Source: Methylomarinum sp. Ch1-1 (GTDB lineage Bacteria; Pseudomonadota; Gammaproteobacteria; Methylococcales; Methylomonadaceae). From it: DNA of 64,000 bases. The notes beneath the pieces are model-generated. The model saw only the letters and a program-made list of their open reading frames with translations. It did not search any database and was not told where the DNA came from. The stretch is taken from the NCBI RefSeq assembly GCF_030717995.2, contig NZ_CP157743.1, forward strand, positions 3,126,501-3,190,500, in the 5' to 3' direction. Made by a program: the position numbers and the translations under genes. Below, one piece after another: positions 1 through 7,781 of the stretch (position 1 is the stretch's first letter; each line of letters starts with the position of its first letter).

Positions 1-658
1 CCGAACGAGCCGCCGACAATTCCCAATTCGACCGATACCAGTCGGTTGAAATCGGCACATCATCGGTATGTCCGGCGACGGCCACTTCACCCACCGAATG
101 ATTGACCGACTCGGTGATTTTATCCATGACCGGCTCAAACCCCGCTTTCAACACGGCGCTGCCGGACGGAAAAGAGCCTTTTTCATTGATCCGAATGATG
201 ATTTTCAAACCCTCCGTCGTTACCGTAACCAACCCCGCGTTAATTTCCTCCTGCAAGGTTTTCCTGATTTGTTCGGCCTGCTCCTCAATTTCCTTGAGTT
301 TCTCTTCCATAATTTGCTTTTTCAGCACCTCCATATCCTTAGCGCTGACATCCAGTTGTGTATCTTTTTGATTAGTCGACTGCTTGACGTCCGGCAATAA
401 AGTCGGCTCGGTCTGGGCCGGTGAAAAATGCTGAGCGATGATGCTGGTGCCCATCGGCACATCATCGGCTGGAATGTCCCTCTGGACACCGAAGGCGTTC
501 ATCATCGATTCCGACATTTTCTTGAACTTGTTAGCGTCCATCGTCGCAAACGATAACAACAACACGAAAAAGCACATCAATAACGACATCAGATCGGCGA
601 AGGTCGCCAGCCAACGCGGCGCTCCCGCCTCCGGACATTTGGGACATTCATCCGCCAT
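1..658 (-). CDS. pomB: Sodium-type flagellar stator protein PomB/MotB (C-terminal part outside the window)
   Basis: Inner-membrane stator subunit that couples ion flow to flagellar rotation and anchors the stator to peptidoglycan. About 219 residues are visible. The N-terminus has a Cys/Pro/Gly-rich lead and then one membrane helix containing the motif ATFADLMSLLMCFFVLLLSF, whose Asp is the ion-binding residue. The text after it (MNAFGVQ, then GTSIIAQ) matches PomB-type stators better than H+ MotB. A Glu/Lys-rich linker follows, then the start of the OmpA-like domain (NEKGSFPSGSA, AVAGHTDD). The ATG lies 2 bases after the pomA stop, so the two are co-transcribed and probably translationally coupled. 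Sodium specificity is inferred from sequence likeness only. Confidence 0.88.
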   Translation of the reverse strand, partial: MADECPKCPEAGAPRWLATFADLMSLLMCFFVLLLSFATMDANKFKKMSESMMNAFGVQRDIPADDVPMGTSIIAQHFSPAQTEPTLLPDVKQSTNQKDTQLDVSAKDMEVLKKQIMEEKLKEIEEQAEQIRKTLQEEINAGLVTVTTEGLKIIIRINEKGSFPSGSAVLKAGFEPVMDKITESVNHSVGEVAVAGHTDDVPISTDWYRSNWELSAARS

Positions 659-660
659 GA

Positions 661-1422
661 TCATTCTTCCTCATTGTTCAGCCGTTTTTTCTCGGACAAG
701 TAGGAATTAAGCAGGGCTTCCAACACCTTAGGATTCATGCCTTCCTGAATACCGCTGATGGTATCCAAAATCAGTTCTCTATTGGTCTTTTCATAACTCA
801 ATACATTGGCCAGCTTATCAACCATCGGCAATGCGAAGCAATTGGCCACGATCGCGCCGTATAGGGTCGTCAGCAAGGCCACCGCCATCGCCGGACCGAT
901 GCTGGCGGGATCGGACATATTGGCCAGCATCTGCACCAAGCCAACCAAGGTGCCGATCATTCCCATCGCCGGCGCCAGGTCACCGACCCCTTTCCACATA
1001 TTTTGGCCGGCTTCATTGCGACTGACCATCAGGTCGATTTCCTGTTGCAGCATTTTTTTGACGAAAGCCGGATCATGGCCGTCGACGCATAAATTGACCC
1101 CTTTTTTCATAAAATCATTGGAAATTTCCTCGCTTTCCAAAGCCAATAAACCATTCTTTCTTGCTACATCGGCCAGCCGCACCGCATCTTCGATCAGCGA
1201 AGCTGGGTCCTCACTTTTATTCATAAATGTTTTACCCAGAATGGCAAAAGAGCGTAAGAAATCAGACAGCGGAATACGCATCAACGAAACCCCAAAGGTG
1301 CCGCCCAATACGATCAACAATGATGGCACATTGACAAACAACATGATGTCGCCGCCGGTAGCAATAGCCGCGACGATAATACCGATACCCAATAAAAAAC
1401 CGACCAAGGATGCAATATCCAC
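661..1422 (-). CDS. pomA: Sodium-type flagellar stator protein PomA/MotA
   Basis: Partner of PomB; with it forms the ion channel of the flagellar motor stator in the inner membrane. The protein is 253 residues, the usual length of the short PomA type rather than E. coli MotA (about 295). Four membrane helices are evident: two at the N-terminus (DIASLVGFLLGIG and MLFVNVPSLLIVLGG) and two flanking GVGDLAPAMGMIGTLVGLV and AVALLTTLYGAIVANCFALP. I chose the GTG start because AAGAGG lies 6 bases upstream (1429-1434); a TTG ten codons further upstream has no such site. The family usually starts with a sequence like MDIASLVG. Confidence 0.9.
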   Translation of the reverse strand: MDIASLVGFLLGIGIIVAAIATGGDIMLFVNVPSLLIVLGGTFGVSLMRIPLSDFLRSFAILGKTFMNKSEDPASLIEDAVRLADVARKNGLLALESEEISNDFMKKGVNLCVDGHDPAFVKKMLQQEIDLMVSRNEAGQNMWKGVGDLAPAMGMIGTLVGLVQMLANMSDPASIGPAMAVALLTTLYGAIVANCFALPMVDKLANVLSYEKTNRELILDTISGIQEGMNPKVLEALLNSYLSEKKRLNNEEE

Positions 1423-1558
1423 TCTTAACCTCTTAAGTAAAAACAAAGCCAAAGCGCTGTAGAATGGCAGCGCCTAAGCGATTATTTTAGTATATTCACA
1501 AAAAATAGTTTATTTAGTTGTGTCCATATAGCCAGCTATACCCCTGAGCGACACTTAT

Positions 1559-1918
1559 TCAAGCGGAAATCACCCGATCAAAGCGTCGCATCAGCGCGTT
1601 AATATCTTTGCGATAGACCTCCTGCACCGGTAATATCAAATTGCCCGGTTTCAGACCTCTATGCTGCAGCGATTCGCTCTCGACAAAGTATTCATGCACA
1701 TCATAGATTTGCAGGGCCTGAAAAATCGCCGCGGTATCTTTTAAGCCCACCTTTTCGGACTGTTGACGTTGATGCAACTGCAAGACGCCATCATCGAGAA
1801 ACAGCAGGCTGACTGACTGATCAAAAGCCGCGGTCGTCAAAATGATATCCAGCGTTTCCTGAACACCGGCGCCGTCATGCGGAGCCTGGCTCATCACAAA
1901 CAAAAAATTTTTTATCAT
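1559..1918 (-). CDS. tusC: TusC/DsrF-family sulfur relay protein
   Basis: Small DsrE/F-like protein of 119 residues. In E. coli TusC is part of the TusBCD complex, which passes persulfide sulfur from TusA to TusE for 2-thiouridine formation in tRNA. The N-terminus (MIKNFLFVMSQAPHDGAGVQ) and the stretch SLLFLDDGVLQL are typical of the family. The start is set at the Met beginning MIKNFLF, four bases after the tusD stop; an upstream in-frame Met would overlap tusD. No tusB (DsrH) gene follows before pomA, which is the expected order in E. coli, so that partner must be elsewhere or missing. Confidence 0.82.
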   Translation of the reverse strand: MIKNFLFVMSQAPHDGAGVQETLDIILTTAAFDQSVSLLFLDDGVLQLHQRQQSEKVGLKDTAAIFQALQIYDVHEYFVESESLQHRGLKPGNLILPVQEVYRKDINALMRRFDRVISA

Positions 1919-1922
1919 AGTC

Positions 1923-2312
1923 TCAGGAAAATTCGACAAAGCGGTCCGCCGTTAGAGTCGCTTCCAGCAACTGCCCTAATCCACCGATACGAAAACCCGC
2001 GGCCACATCGTCATCCAATTTACCTTGTCGCTTAGCCTCATCCTCGCACAACAACCCCCGGCGCTGGGCGGCGGAAATACAGACCACCAAATCCAGGTCA
2101 TGGCGTTCTGCGAGTGCGCTCCATTGTGCGGTGAGTTGTAATTCATCGTCCGGTGGCGTGTTGTATTTGAAGGCATGATAAACACCTTCTTTATAAAAAA
2201 ACACCCGGTTCACCTGATGATTCATTTGCAAGGCGGTTTCAATAAAGCGGAAGGCGGTCAGCCCACCATTGCCGGCGTAAGGGCTACAGGTGATTTGTAT
2301 CGCGAAATTCAT
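1923..2312 (-). CDS. tusD: TusD/DsrE-family sulfurtransferase
   Basis: 129-residue DsrE-fold protein. TusD carries the active cysteine of the TusBCD sulfur relay; the matching Cys here is in DLDLVVCISAAQRRG near residue 78, followed by a second Cys in GLLCEDEA, the usual spacing in TusD. The N-terminal strand MNFAIQITCSPYAGNGGL also fits. It is the first gene of a two-gene unit with tusC. DsrE homologues that act in sulfur oxidation are hard to separate from TusD by sequence alone, so a role in dissimilatory sulfur handling cannot be excluded. Confidence 0.84.
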   Translation of the reverse strand: MNFAIQITCSPYAGNGGLTAFRFIETALQMNHQVNRVFFYKEGVYHAFKYNTPPDDELQLTAQWSALAERHDLDLVVCISAAQRRGLLCEDEAKRQGKLDDDVAAGFRIGGLGQLLEATLTADRFVEFS

Positions 2313-2637
2313 GGATTGAAGGGAAAATAGGGTGAAAATAGCTTATACTTGGAACGATATTTTAATACGGGCGCCGTAATCTTGCTGATTTAATTTGCTG
2401 TAATTAGTCTAACTAACACAACGTCCGCTTACGTTATCATTGCTCGACAAGGCCACGCAATTCGCCACGACTCAAGTCATCACATCTTCTGGACAAACCA
2501 AACCTCATTCTCATGATGACTTAGCATTTGACCGCAAGCCACTTCCATCTTCGAACACAGGATCGAACAGCATTCGAATCAACAGCCAGCCAGATCGTTA
2601 ACATGAACTTAATCTCATTCTCACCGGTCTCAACCGC
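2313..2637. other. Divergent intergenic region between tusD and bepA
   Basis: 325 bases between divergently transcribed genes, so it should hold promoters for both. A 12-codon reading frame starting ATGAACTTAATC at 2602 ends in TGA overlapping the bepA ATG (ATGA at 2638). It may be chance or a coupled leader. I see no repeat element, tRNA or clear terminator here. Confidence 0.4.
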
Positions 2638-4089
2638 ATGAATTTTAAACCCTTAACACTCAGTCTGGCTTTAGGCATGCTGCCGATTCCTGCAATCGCG
2701 TTAGGTATTGAAAAAATCGAACTGCCCGATATGGGCGATTCCTCCGGTTCCTTGATATCCCCCCTCCAGGAACAAGAATTGGGCGAAGCTTTTTTTCGAA
2801 ATCTTCACGCCCAAATCGAAATCAATGAAGATGCCGAAATCCAGCAATATATCGAAACCATCGGCCGGCAGTTGGTCTCCAATAGCGACACGCCCGGCAA
2901 CCCTTTCCATTTTTTTGTCGTGCTCGATGACAGCATTAATGCATTCGCCGGTCCTGGCGGCTATATCGGCGTTAACTCAGGCTTGTTCTTGCTCACAGAG
3001 GCGGAAAGTGAACTGGCTTCGGTCATGGCTCATGAGGTGGCTCACGTTACTCAGCGTCATTTATACCGGGCCTTCGAGGCGGCCAGAAAATTATCGATCC
3101 CCACCGCCGCCGCTACCCTGGCCGCGATACTCTTAGGCACCCAATCCCCGGAACTAGGTCAGGCGGCGCTGATCGCGGTGCAAGCTGGCAGCACCCAATT
3201 CCAGATCGATTTTACCCGTGACAATGAAATGGAAGCCGACCGAGTCGGCATGCAAACCTTGGTTGACGCCAATTACGATCCACGCAGCATGCCGGTATTC
3301 TTTGAACGTCTACAGCAATCCACTCGCTATTACGGCCAAGGCATACCGGAATTCCTGCGCACCCACCCGGTCTCGGCATCGCGAATCGCCGATACCCGCG
3401 GCCGCGCCGACCAGTATCCATACAGACAATATCCGGACTCCAAAGGCTACTTGCTGACAAAAGCCAAACTTAGGGTGCTTACCACCAGCGACAACCAGAG
3501 CACATTAAAATATTTTCAAGCTCACGAAAACCAGGGAACCCCATTTCAACGGGCCGTGGCCCGCTATGGCATCGCCTTGGTTCATCTGAAATCCCAACAG
3601 TTCTCAGACGCGGAAAAAATCTTTCGTCAATTAGTCGCGCAATATCCCAATCAACCGCAATTCGCCGCCGCCTTAGCTAGAACGGCGCTCGACAGCCGAC
3701 AGTTCGATCAAGCCTTGAAGCTCTATAAACAGGCGCTGCATTATTTCCCCAATGATGTCGCCATTAAAATTGAATTCATCGAAACGCTGCTGAAAACAGG
3801 ATATCCGGAGCCGGCCAAACAAACCTTGGCAACGCTAAATACGCGCACCCGGAAACAGCCGATTTACTATGAGCTGATGGCGCAAACGCAGGCCGCCCTA
3901 GAACAGGATGCGGAATCGCATCGTTATCTGGCGGAATATTATTACGCCAAAGGCCAAACGGAAGCCGCGATCATGCAAATCAAGCTGGCCAAACAAGCCA
4001 AAGAGTTGAATTTTTATCAGCAGGCGATCCTTAATGAACGCTTAAACTTCTTCATTCGGGAAGAAAAACAACGCAAACAAAATCATTAA
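2638..4089 (+). CDS. bepA: Beta-barrel assembly-enhancing protease BepA (M48 metalloprotease with TPR repeats)
   Basis: Periplasmic zinc protease and chaperone (formerly YfgC) that helps mature or degrade LptD and other outer-membrane barrels. The protein is 483 residues, the expected length. It has a signal peptide (MNFKPLTLSLALGMLPIPAIA), then the M48 domain with HEVAHVTQRH giving the HExxH zinc motif near residue 136 and the third-ligand region DNEMEADRVGMQ. The second half (about 290-470) is helical TPR-like, with repeats such as FSDAEKIFRQLVAQYPNQP. It stands alone on the plus strand. Confidence 0.93.
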   Translation: MNFKPLTLSLALGMLPIPAIALGIEKIELPDMGDSSGSLISPLQEQELGEAFFRNLHAQIEINEDAEIQQYIETIGRQLVSNSDTPGNPFHFFVVLDDSINAFAGPGGYIGVNSGLFLLTEAESELASVMAHEVAHVTQRHLYRAFEAARKLSIPTAAATLAAILLGTQSPELGQAALIAVQAGSTQFQIDFTRDNEMEADRVGMQTLVDANYDPRSMPVFFERLQQSTRYYGQGIPEFLRTHPVSASRIADTRGRADQYPYRQYPDSKGYLLTKAKLRVLTTSDNQSTLKYFQAHENQGTPFQRAVARYGIALVHLKSQQFSDAEKIFRQLVAQYPNQPQFAAALARTALDSRQFDQALKLYKQALHYFPNDVAIKIEFIETLLKTGYPEPAKQTLATLNTRTRKQPIYYELMAQTQAALEQDAESHRYLAEYYYAKGQTEAAIMQIKLAKQAKELNFYQQAILNERLNFFIREEKQRKQNH

Positions 4090-4240
4090 TATGCAGCGAT
4101 TGCCGCTTATTTTTCTTTATAAGAACCCACTTATATCAATAACTTACTGTATTTAAAAAATATTTTTGCCTCGATACCATTTTTTTTACAAAATCATTTT
4201 TTTTGATAGACACTTGTGTTTTTTTTGATATAAACTCTTC

Positions 4241-4434
4241 TGCAACTTACGGAGTGAGTTCGACCTAACGGTCGTTTATGAGGAGGAGAGCGGCCTGATT
4301 ATAAGGCTATTGATAACAACAATAATAAGGAATAGTAACTGCTTGGTTATTAACTGCCCAAAGGCAAGCATACAGTCCAAAGAAAAATAATAATAACAAA
4401 AAGTTTGGATATGCCCGCGTTAAGCGGGCTTTTT
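4241..4434 (+). ncRNA. Candidate small RNA with intrinsic terminator
   Basis: The 430-base gap after bepA holds a promoter-like pair (TAGACA at 4207-4212, TATAAA at 4229-4234, 16-base spacer), then sequence with small hairpins (CGACC/GGTCG near 4262-4275; TGCC/GGCA near 4358-4369) and a Rho-independent terminator ending at 4434. No coding frame longer than a few codons follows; the only ATG near a purine-rich site encodes MRRRAA and stops. A short untranslated transcript of about 190 nt is the simplest reading, but it could also be an unusually long bepA 3' region. Confidence 0.3.
4413..4434 (+). terminator. Intrinsic terminator
   Basis: Stem GCCCGC, loop GTTAA, stem GCGGGC, directly followed by TTTTT on the plus strand. 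It ends whatever is transcribed through 4241-4412, either a small RNA or a bepA tail. Confidence 0.75.
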
Positions 4435-4461
4435 ATTGCCCGAAAGAAATGTCAAAGCCAT

Positions 4462-4495
4462 AAAAAACCGGAAAACGCTTTCACATCTTCCGGTT
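4462..4495 (-). terminator. Intrinsic terminator of the TonB-dependent receptor gene
   Basis: On the minus strand, AACCGGAA and TTCCGGTT form an 8-bp stem followed by TTTTTT, 27 bases after the receptor stop codon. It faces the plus-strand terminator at 4413-4434. Confidence 0.75.
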
Positions 4496-4521
4496 CGCAC
4501 CCGTCCAACAATTTGCCCTGC

Positions 4522-6837
4522 TTACAATGTAATCCTTACCCCAATCCAGCCCGCTCTCGGCGCGCCAGGTGAAACGAAACGGGGGTTGTCGAAGTCATCT
4601 CCTAGCACTTCATCCGCCTCGCCGTAAACGCCGAAGGTTTTATAATCTCGATCGAAAATATTCTCGATCTTGCCGAAAAACGCCAAATGCTCGTTAACCT
4701 TGAACTCCGTTCTGGCATTGAAAATCCAATAGCCTCCGAGCGGATCGGTAATATTGGCTTCATCGCCGCGAAAATACTGCTCACCACTATATTGCGTGTC
4801 GATCGCCAACGACCATCTTTTCCATAAATCGACGCCTAGACTAGCCTTATAAATATGCTCCGGCAAACCGGGGATTCTGTCTCCCCTTTCCACATTAACT
4901 CCGACATCGCTGCCCAAATCTAAAGGGTTTTGTATCGTGAAGCCATCGAGGAAACGCGCATTCAGATAGGTGTAATTGGTGGAAAAGTGCCAATCGTCGA
5001 TTTCACTGAACAAATGCGGGATGTCGGCATTGAAACCAGACTCAACGCCGTAACGCAGCGTTTGACCGACATTGCTGAAAAAGCCTTCGCTGATGCTGTC
5101 ACCGCCGCGATTGAAAATAATGTCGTTATGATTGGTGGTATGAAAAAAACCGACATTCCAATTCAGTCTGCCATCACCCATCAAGTCGTTCAAGTCGCCT
5201 CTGAAACCGGTTTCCCAGGATTTCGCAACCACTTGAGCCAACGGCGGGTCGGCGACGAAGGCATTGGGCAAGCGACAGGGATCGTTCTCGTCGGCGCAGC
5301 TAAGCTCCATCGGCGTCGGCACCCGGGAAGATTCGCTATAACTACCGTACATCGTGACATTGTCCAGCATGTTCCAGGTATAACCGACCGACGGATTGAA
5401 ACGGTCGTAATTATGGTGACCGCTGAGTTTATCTTCGCCGTTGACATACTGATTATCCAGCGTAATGCTGGTATGGTTGTAACGTCCGCCAAAGGTCAGT
5501 GCAAAAGTATCGGTCACCGAGAAGGTATCGCTGAAATAAAAACTGTAATTCTCTGTGATGGTGTTCAGCCTGACCCGGGCCTCCTCGATTTGAATCCCGC
5601 TGCCTATCGTGCCACGGTTCGCAGTCAATTGGGCTAATTCGGTGTCCGATTCGAAATGCACATCGGCGTAGTCGTAGGCGGCGCCGAATATGAAACTGTT
5701 TTCACGACCAAAAATATCATGACTGAACAACGATTGAATCGTCCCACCGGTGCTGCGCATATGGGTCTGACTGGTGTTATTAGTCCCGCCTTCAACATTA
5801 TCGCCCGCTAACACCTGGTTGCCAAAAATATCTTCTGCGATTTCATCCTCTTCGTCACATAACAAAGAATTATCGAAGTCACATGCTTCGAAATCGCTGT
5901 CATCGCCGTTGAAGGTTTTGATCCGGTTCTGGCGAAAATAGGCGTTACCGCTTAACTGAATGTTATCGGCCATGTCATAACTGCCGGACAACTCGGAAAA
6001 AAACATTCGCGTGATGGTCTGGTCAGGATGCGTGAATATCGCCTTCCGATGCTGGTTATGCAACTGCTCGGGAACTGCGCCGTTACCTTTCATGTCATTA
6101 TCGTTCGCTCCCAGCGTCAAATCCAGGCTGCCGCGATCGCCGCGCCAGCTCAACGTACCGAAAACCTGTTGCGCCGAAGTCGGCGAAAAGTCCCGCCAGC
6201 CTTCTTCATCGAAATGGCGCAAATCGATGAAATAGCCCCAGGTGCCGTTATTCCAACCGCTGGTCAATTCCTCCGAATGACGATCCCAAGAACCGCCATA
6301 GGCTTCCAATTGATGCCCTGGCGCGGAAAAACCGGTCTTGGTCTGCACCGAAATGGCCCCTCCCAACGTATTCAAACCAAATAAGGGGTTCGACCCGGGC
6401 GCCAGCGTCATCGTATCGATCGCGCCGGGCGGCAGCAAATCCCAGTTAACCGAATCGCCGAAAGGTTCGTTAAAGCGCACCCCATTGACATAAACGGACA
6501 AGCCTTGAGGCAAGCCCAGCAACGGAGAAGCGACAAAACCGCGATAATAGACATCGGGCTGCAAGGGATTGTTCTGCGCTTCATTGATATGCACACTCCC
6601 CATATAACGGTTCATATAATCCGACAAGGAAAGACTCTGGGCATCCTGCAGCTGATCCGAAGAAACGGTTTGTACAGGAGCGGGAATTTTATCCGCGGAA
6701 ACGCCACTGCCCTGCAATGGTGTGACTCCGATGACATCGACGGTCTCCAATTTGATCTTGGGTTTATCTTCGGCCAGCGCATCCCCTACCCCGCTAAGAC
6801 AGAACAAAGGCAGCAGACCTTGCACAACTTTTTTCAT
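4522..6837 (-). CDS. TonB-dependent outer-membrane receptor
   Basis: Outer-membrane active transporter, 771 residues. It has a signal peptide (MKKVVQGLLPLFCLSGVGDALA), a possible Ton box (LETVDVIGVTP), a plug domain (about 45-165, with YYRGF, then LAPGSNPLFGLNTLGGAISVQ), and a long beta-barrel rich in paired aromatic strands ending GWIGVRITL. A Cys pair cluster (DFEACDFDNSLLCDEEDEI) and a loop (SCADENDPCRLPN) lie in predicted extracellular loops. No FecI/FecR, periplasmic binding protein or ABC genes are next to it, so the substrate cannot be told. A weak partial Fur-like stretch (GATAATGAAAAG near 6870) is not convincing. Confidence 0.9.
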   Translation of the reverse strand: MKKVVQGLLPLFCLSGVGDALAEDKPKIKLETVDVIGVTPLQGSGVSADKIPAPVQTVSSDQLQDAQSLSLSDYMNRYMGSVHINEAQNNPLQPDVYYRGFVASPLLGLPQGLSVYVNGVRFNEPFGDSVNWDLLPPGAIDTMTLAPGSNPLFGLNTLGGAISVQTKTGFSAPGHQLEAYGGSWDRHSEELTSGWNNGTWGYFIDLRHFDEEGWRDFSPTSAQQVFGTLSWRGDRGSLDLTLGANDNDMKGNGAVPEQLHNQHRKAIFTHPDQTITRMFFSELSGSYDMADNIQLSGNAYFRQNRIKTFNGDDSDFEACDFDNSLLCDEEDEIAEDIFGNQVLAGDNVEGGTNNTSQTHMRSTGGTIQSLFSHDIFGRENSFIFGAAYDYADVHFESDTELAQLTANRGTIGSGIQIEEARVRLNTITENYSFYFSDTFSVTDTFALTFGGRYNHTSITLDNQYVNGEDKLSGHHNYDRFNPSVGYTWNMLDNVTMYGSYSESSRVPTPMELSCADENDPCRLPNAFVADPPLAQVVAKSWETGFRGDLNDLMGDGRLNWNVGFFHTTNHNDIIFNRGGDSISEGFFSNVGQTLRYGVESGFNADIPHLFSEIDDWHFSTNYTYLNARFLDGFTIQNPLDLGSDVGVNVERGDRIPGLPEHIYKASLGVDLWKRWSLAIDTQYSGEQYFRGDEANITDPLGGYWIFNARTEFKVNEHLAFFGKIENIFDRDYKTFGVYGEADEVLGDDFDNPRFVSPGAPRAGWIGVRITL

Positions 6838-7085
6838 CTTTCTCTCGTGTTCATTTCAAATGCACAGATGATAATGAAAAGAGTTCCCGCGTTGTAGCTT
6901 CGAACAGAAAAAAGGAAATATTCCCGACTGTTTGCTTTTGACAAAGACACCCAGCTCAAACCATTCTGACGCCTCGCTAATTCACCAGCCATTTCCAATT
7001 GGATAACAAAATGAAGTGTTGTGTTTGGCGAGGATGTCGGCGGCAGGGAGTCCGCCATCAAGCTCCCAGCGCCTATATTCCATGG

Positions 7086-7138
7086 CTACCTCATTAAATG
7101 AATGAGTGGCAAAACAGAATTCAACAACAAATACGCCA
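7086..7138 (+). repeat. Dispersed repeat, copy 1 (second copy 46108-46159)
   Basis: A ~53-base stretch starting TCATTAAATGAATGAGTGGC and ending ACAACAAATACGCCA recurs almost unchanged at 46108-46159. There it overlaps the stop codon of the TetR gene. It encodes nothing obvious here. Confidence 0.75.
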
Positions 7139-7186
7139 GAGGGATCCGCTGTGCGTGATCCATCTCACGGATGTGGGTGTGCTGAT

Positions 7187-7387
7187 GATAGGAAGCGCAC
7201 CGGTTTTTGATGCGCTTCACGGTGTTCGACACATCCGAAGGCAAGACGGTGCTTTGCGTAGGAGCGCCGCCCTCGGCGCGAAAAGCAATTACACTATGAG
7301 AAATGCAGGTCAACGAGGTCCTGAACGATTCAACCGTGACTAGAATAAGTTAAACGTTCGGGGCGGGTTAAATAACCCGCCCCGCCC
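7187..7387 (+). repeat. Long dispersed repeat unit (inverted copy at 53738-53947)
   Basis: The stretch from GATAGGAAGCGCACC through TAGGAGCGCCGCCCTCGGCG and GAGGTCCTGAACGATTCAAC to the GC-rich palindrome CGTTCGGGGCGGGTT...AACCCGCC is found again, inverted, at 53738-53947, and in part at 46440-46621. The palindromic end unit occurs alone at 10802-10838. Confidence 0.8.
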
Positions 7388-7503
7388 CAGCAATTCCCAG
7401 TTTGGCCAGTTTGGCGTTCAAAAAGGGCATGGGGCGTGTTTGTCCTCGACAGACACTCCTCAAGCTCTAAACGCCGCTGAAACACACAAACTAGGAATTG
7501 CTG
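7388..7503 (+). repeat. Palindromic MITE-like repeat with CAGCAATTCC termini
   Basis: Begins CAGCAATTCCCAGTTTG and ends CAAACTAGGAATTGCTG, giving imperfect terminal inverted repeats over about 116 bases. The inner part also pairs (GGGCATGGGGCGTGTTTG against CAGACACTCC...CTCTAAAC). Related copies lie at 17522-17757, 20111-20219 and, in part, 51190-51428 and 54704-54750. No coding capacity. Confidence 0.75.
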
Positions 7504-7585
7504 ATAATTCACAATAACCCTATTTTTTCCCAGGCCGTTCGCTATAATGGGCCGATAATTTTAATAAGATGTATAAGGTAATGCC

Positions 7586-7712
7586 ATGGCAAATATTCAG
7601 GTTTTTCTAGACACCCAGTATGCACGCTTAAAGTCCAATCCCAATTACCAGAAAATCATGGCGTTACCGCCGGCACAGCGCTACGCGAGCTTAACCGGCC
7701 TATTCTTAGCAT
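7586..7712 (+). pseudogene. ZIP-family metal transporter, 5' part (interrupted by group II intron)
   Basis: The first 42 codons (MANIQVFLDTQYARL... to ...TGLFLA) plus one base of a gene that continues at 9753. Removing the intron at 7713-9752 joins T to CG to make a Ser codon and restores an uninterrupted frame into the ZIP transporter downstream. The start ATG has a purine-rich lead (AAGGTAATGCC). Because the intron lies on the opposite strand it cannot splice from this gene's mRNA, so this part runs about 25 codons into the intron and stops at 7789. It is probably a non-functional peptide. Confidence 0.75.
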
Positions 7713-7750
7713 ATCGGGTCAGAGGGAGCCGCAGCTCCCGTCTGCCCACA

Positions 7751-7780
7751 GAACCGTGCGTACGGGTCCGTACACGGCTC
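7751..7780 (-). ncRNA. Group II intron domain V (catalytic hairpin)
   Basis: On the minus strand the hairpin opens GAGCCGTGTACGG and closes CCGTACGCACGGTTC: the conserved GAGCCGU...ACGGUUC arms of domain V, the catalytic core of group II self-splicing. It is followed by a domain VI stem (GGGCAGACGGGAGC paired with GCTCCCTCTGACCC) and then the 3' end of the intron. Confidence 0.8.
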
Positions 7781-7781
7781 C

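Noticed and set aside
4930-5637. Plus-strand open frame of 235 residues
   Set aside because: Lies entirely antisense within the TonB-dependent receptor gene, whose protein has clear family features.
4522-6837. Assignment of the first TonB receptor to a siderophore or copper system
   Set aside because: No regulatory, periplasmic or ABC partner genes and no clear Fur box; the substrate cannot be stated.
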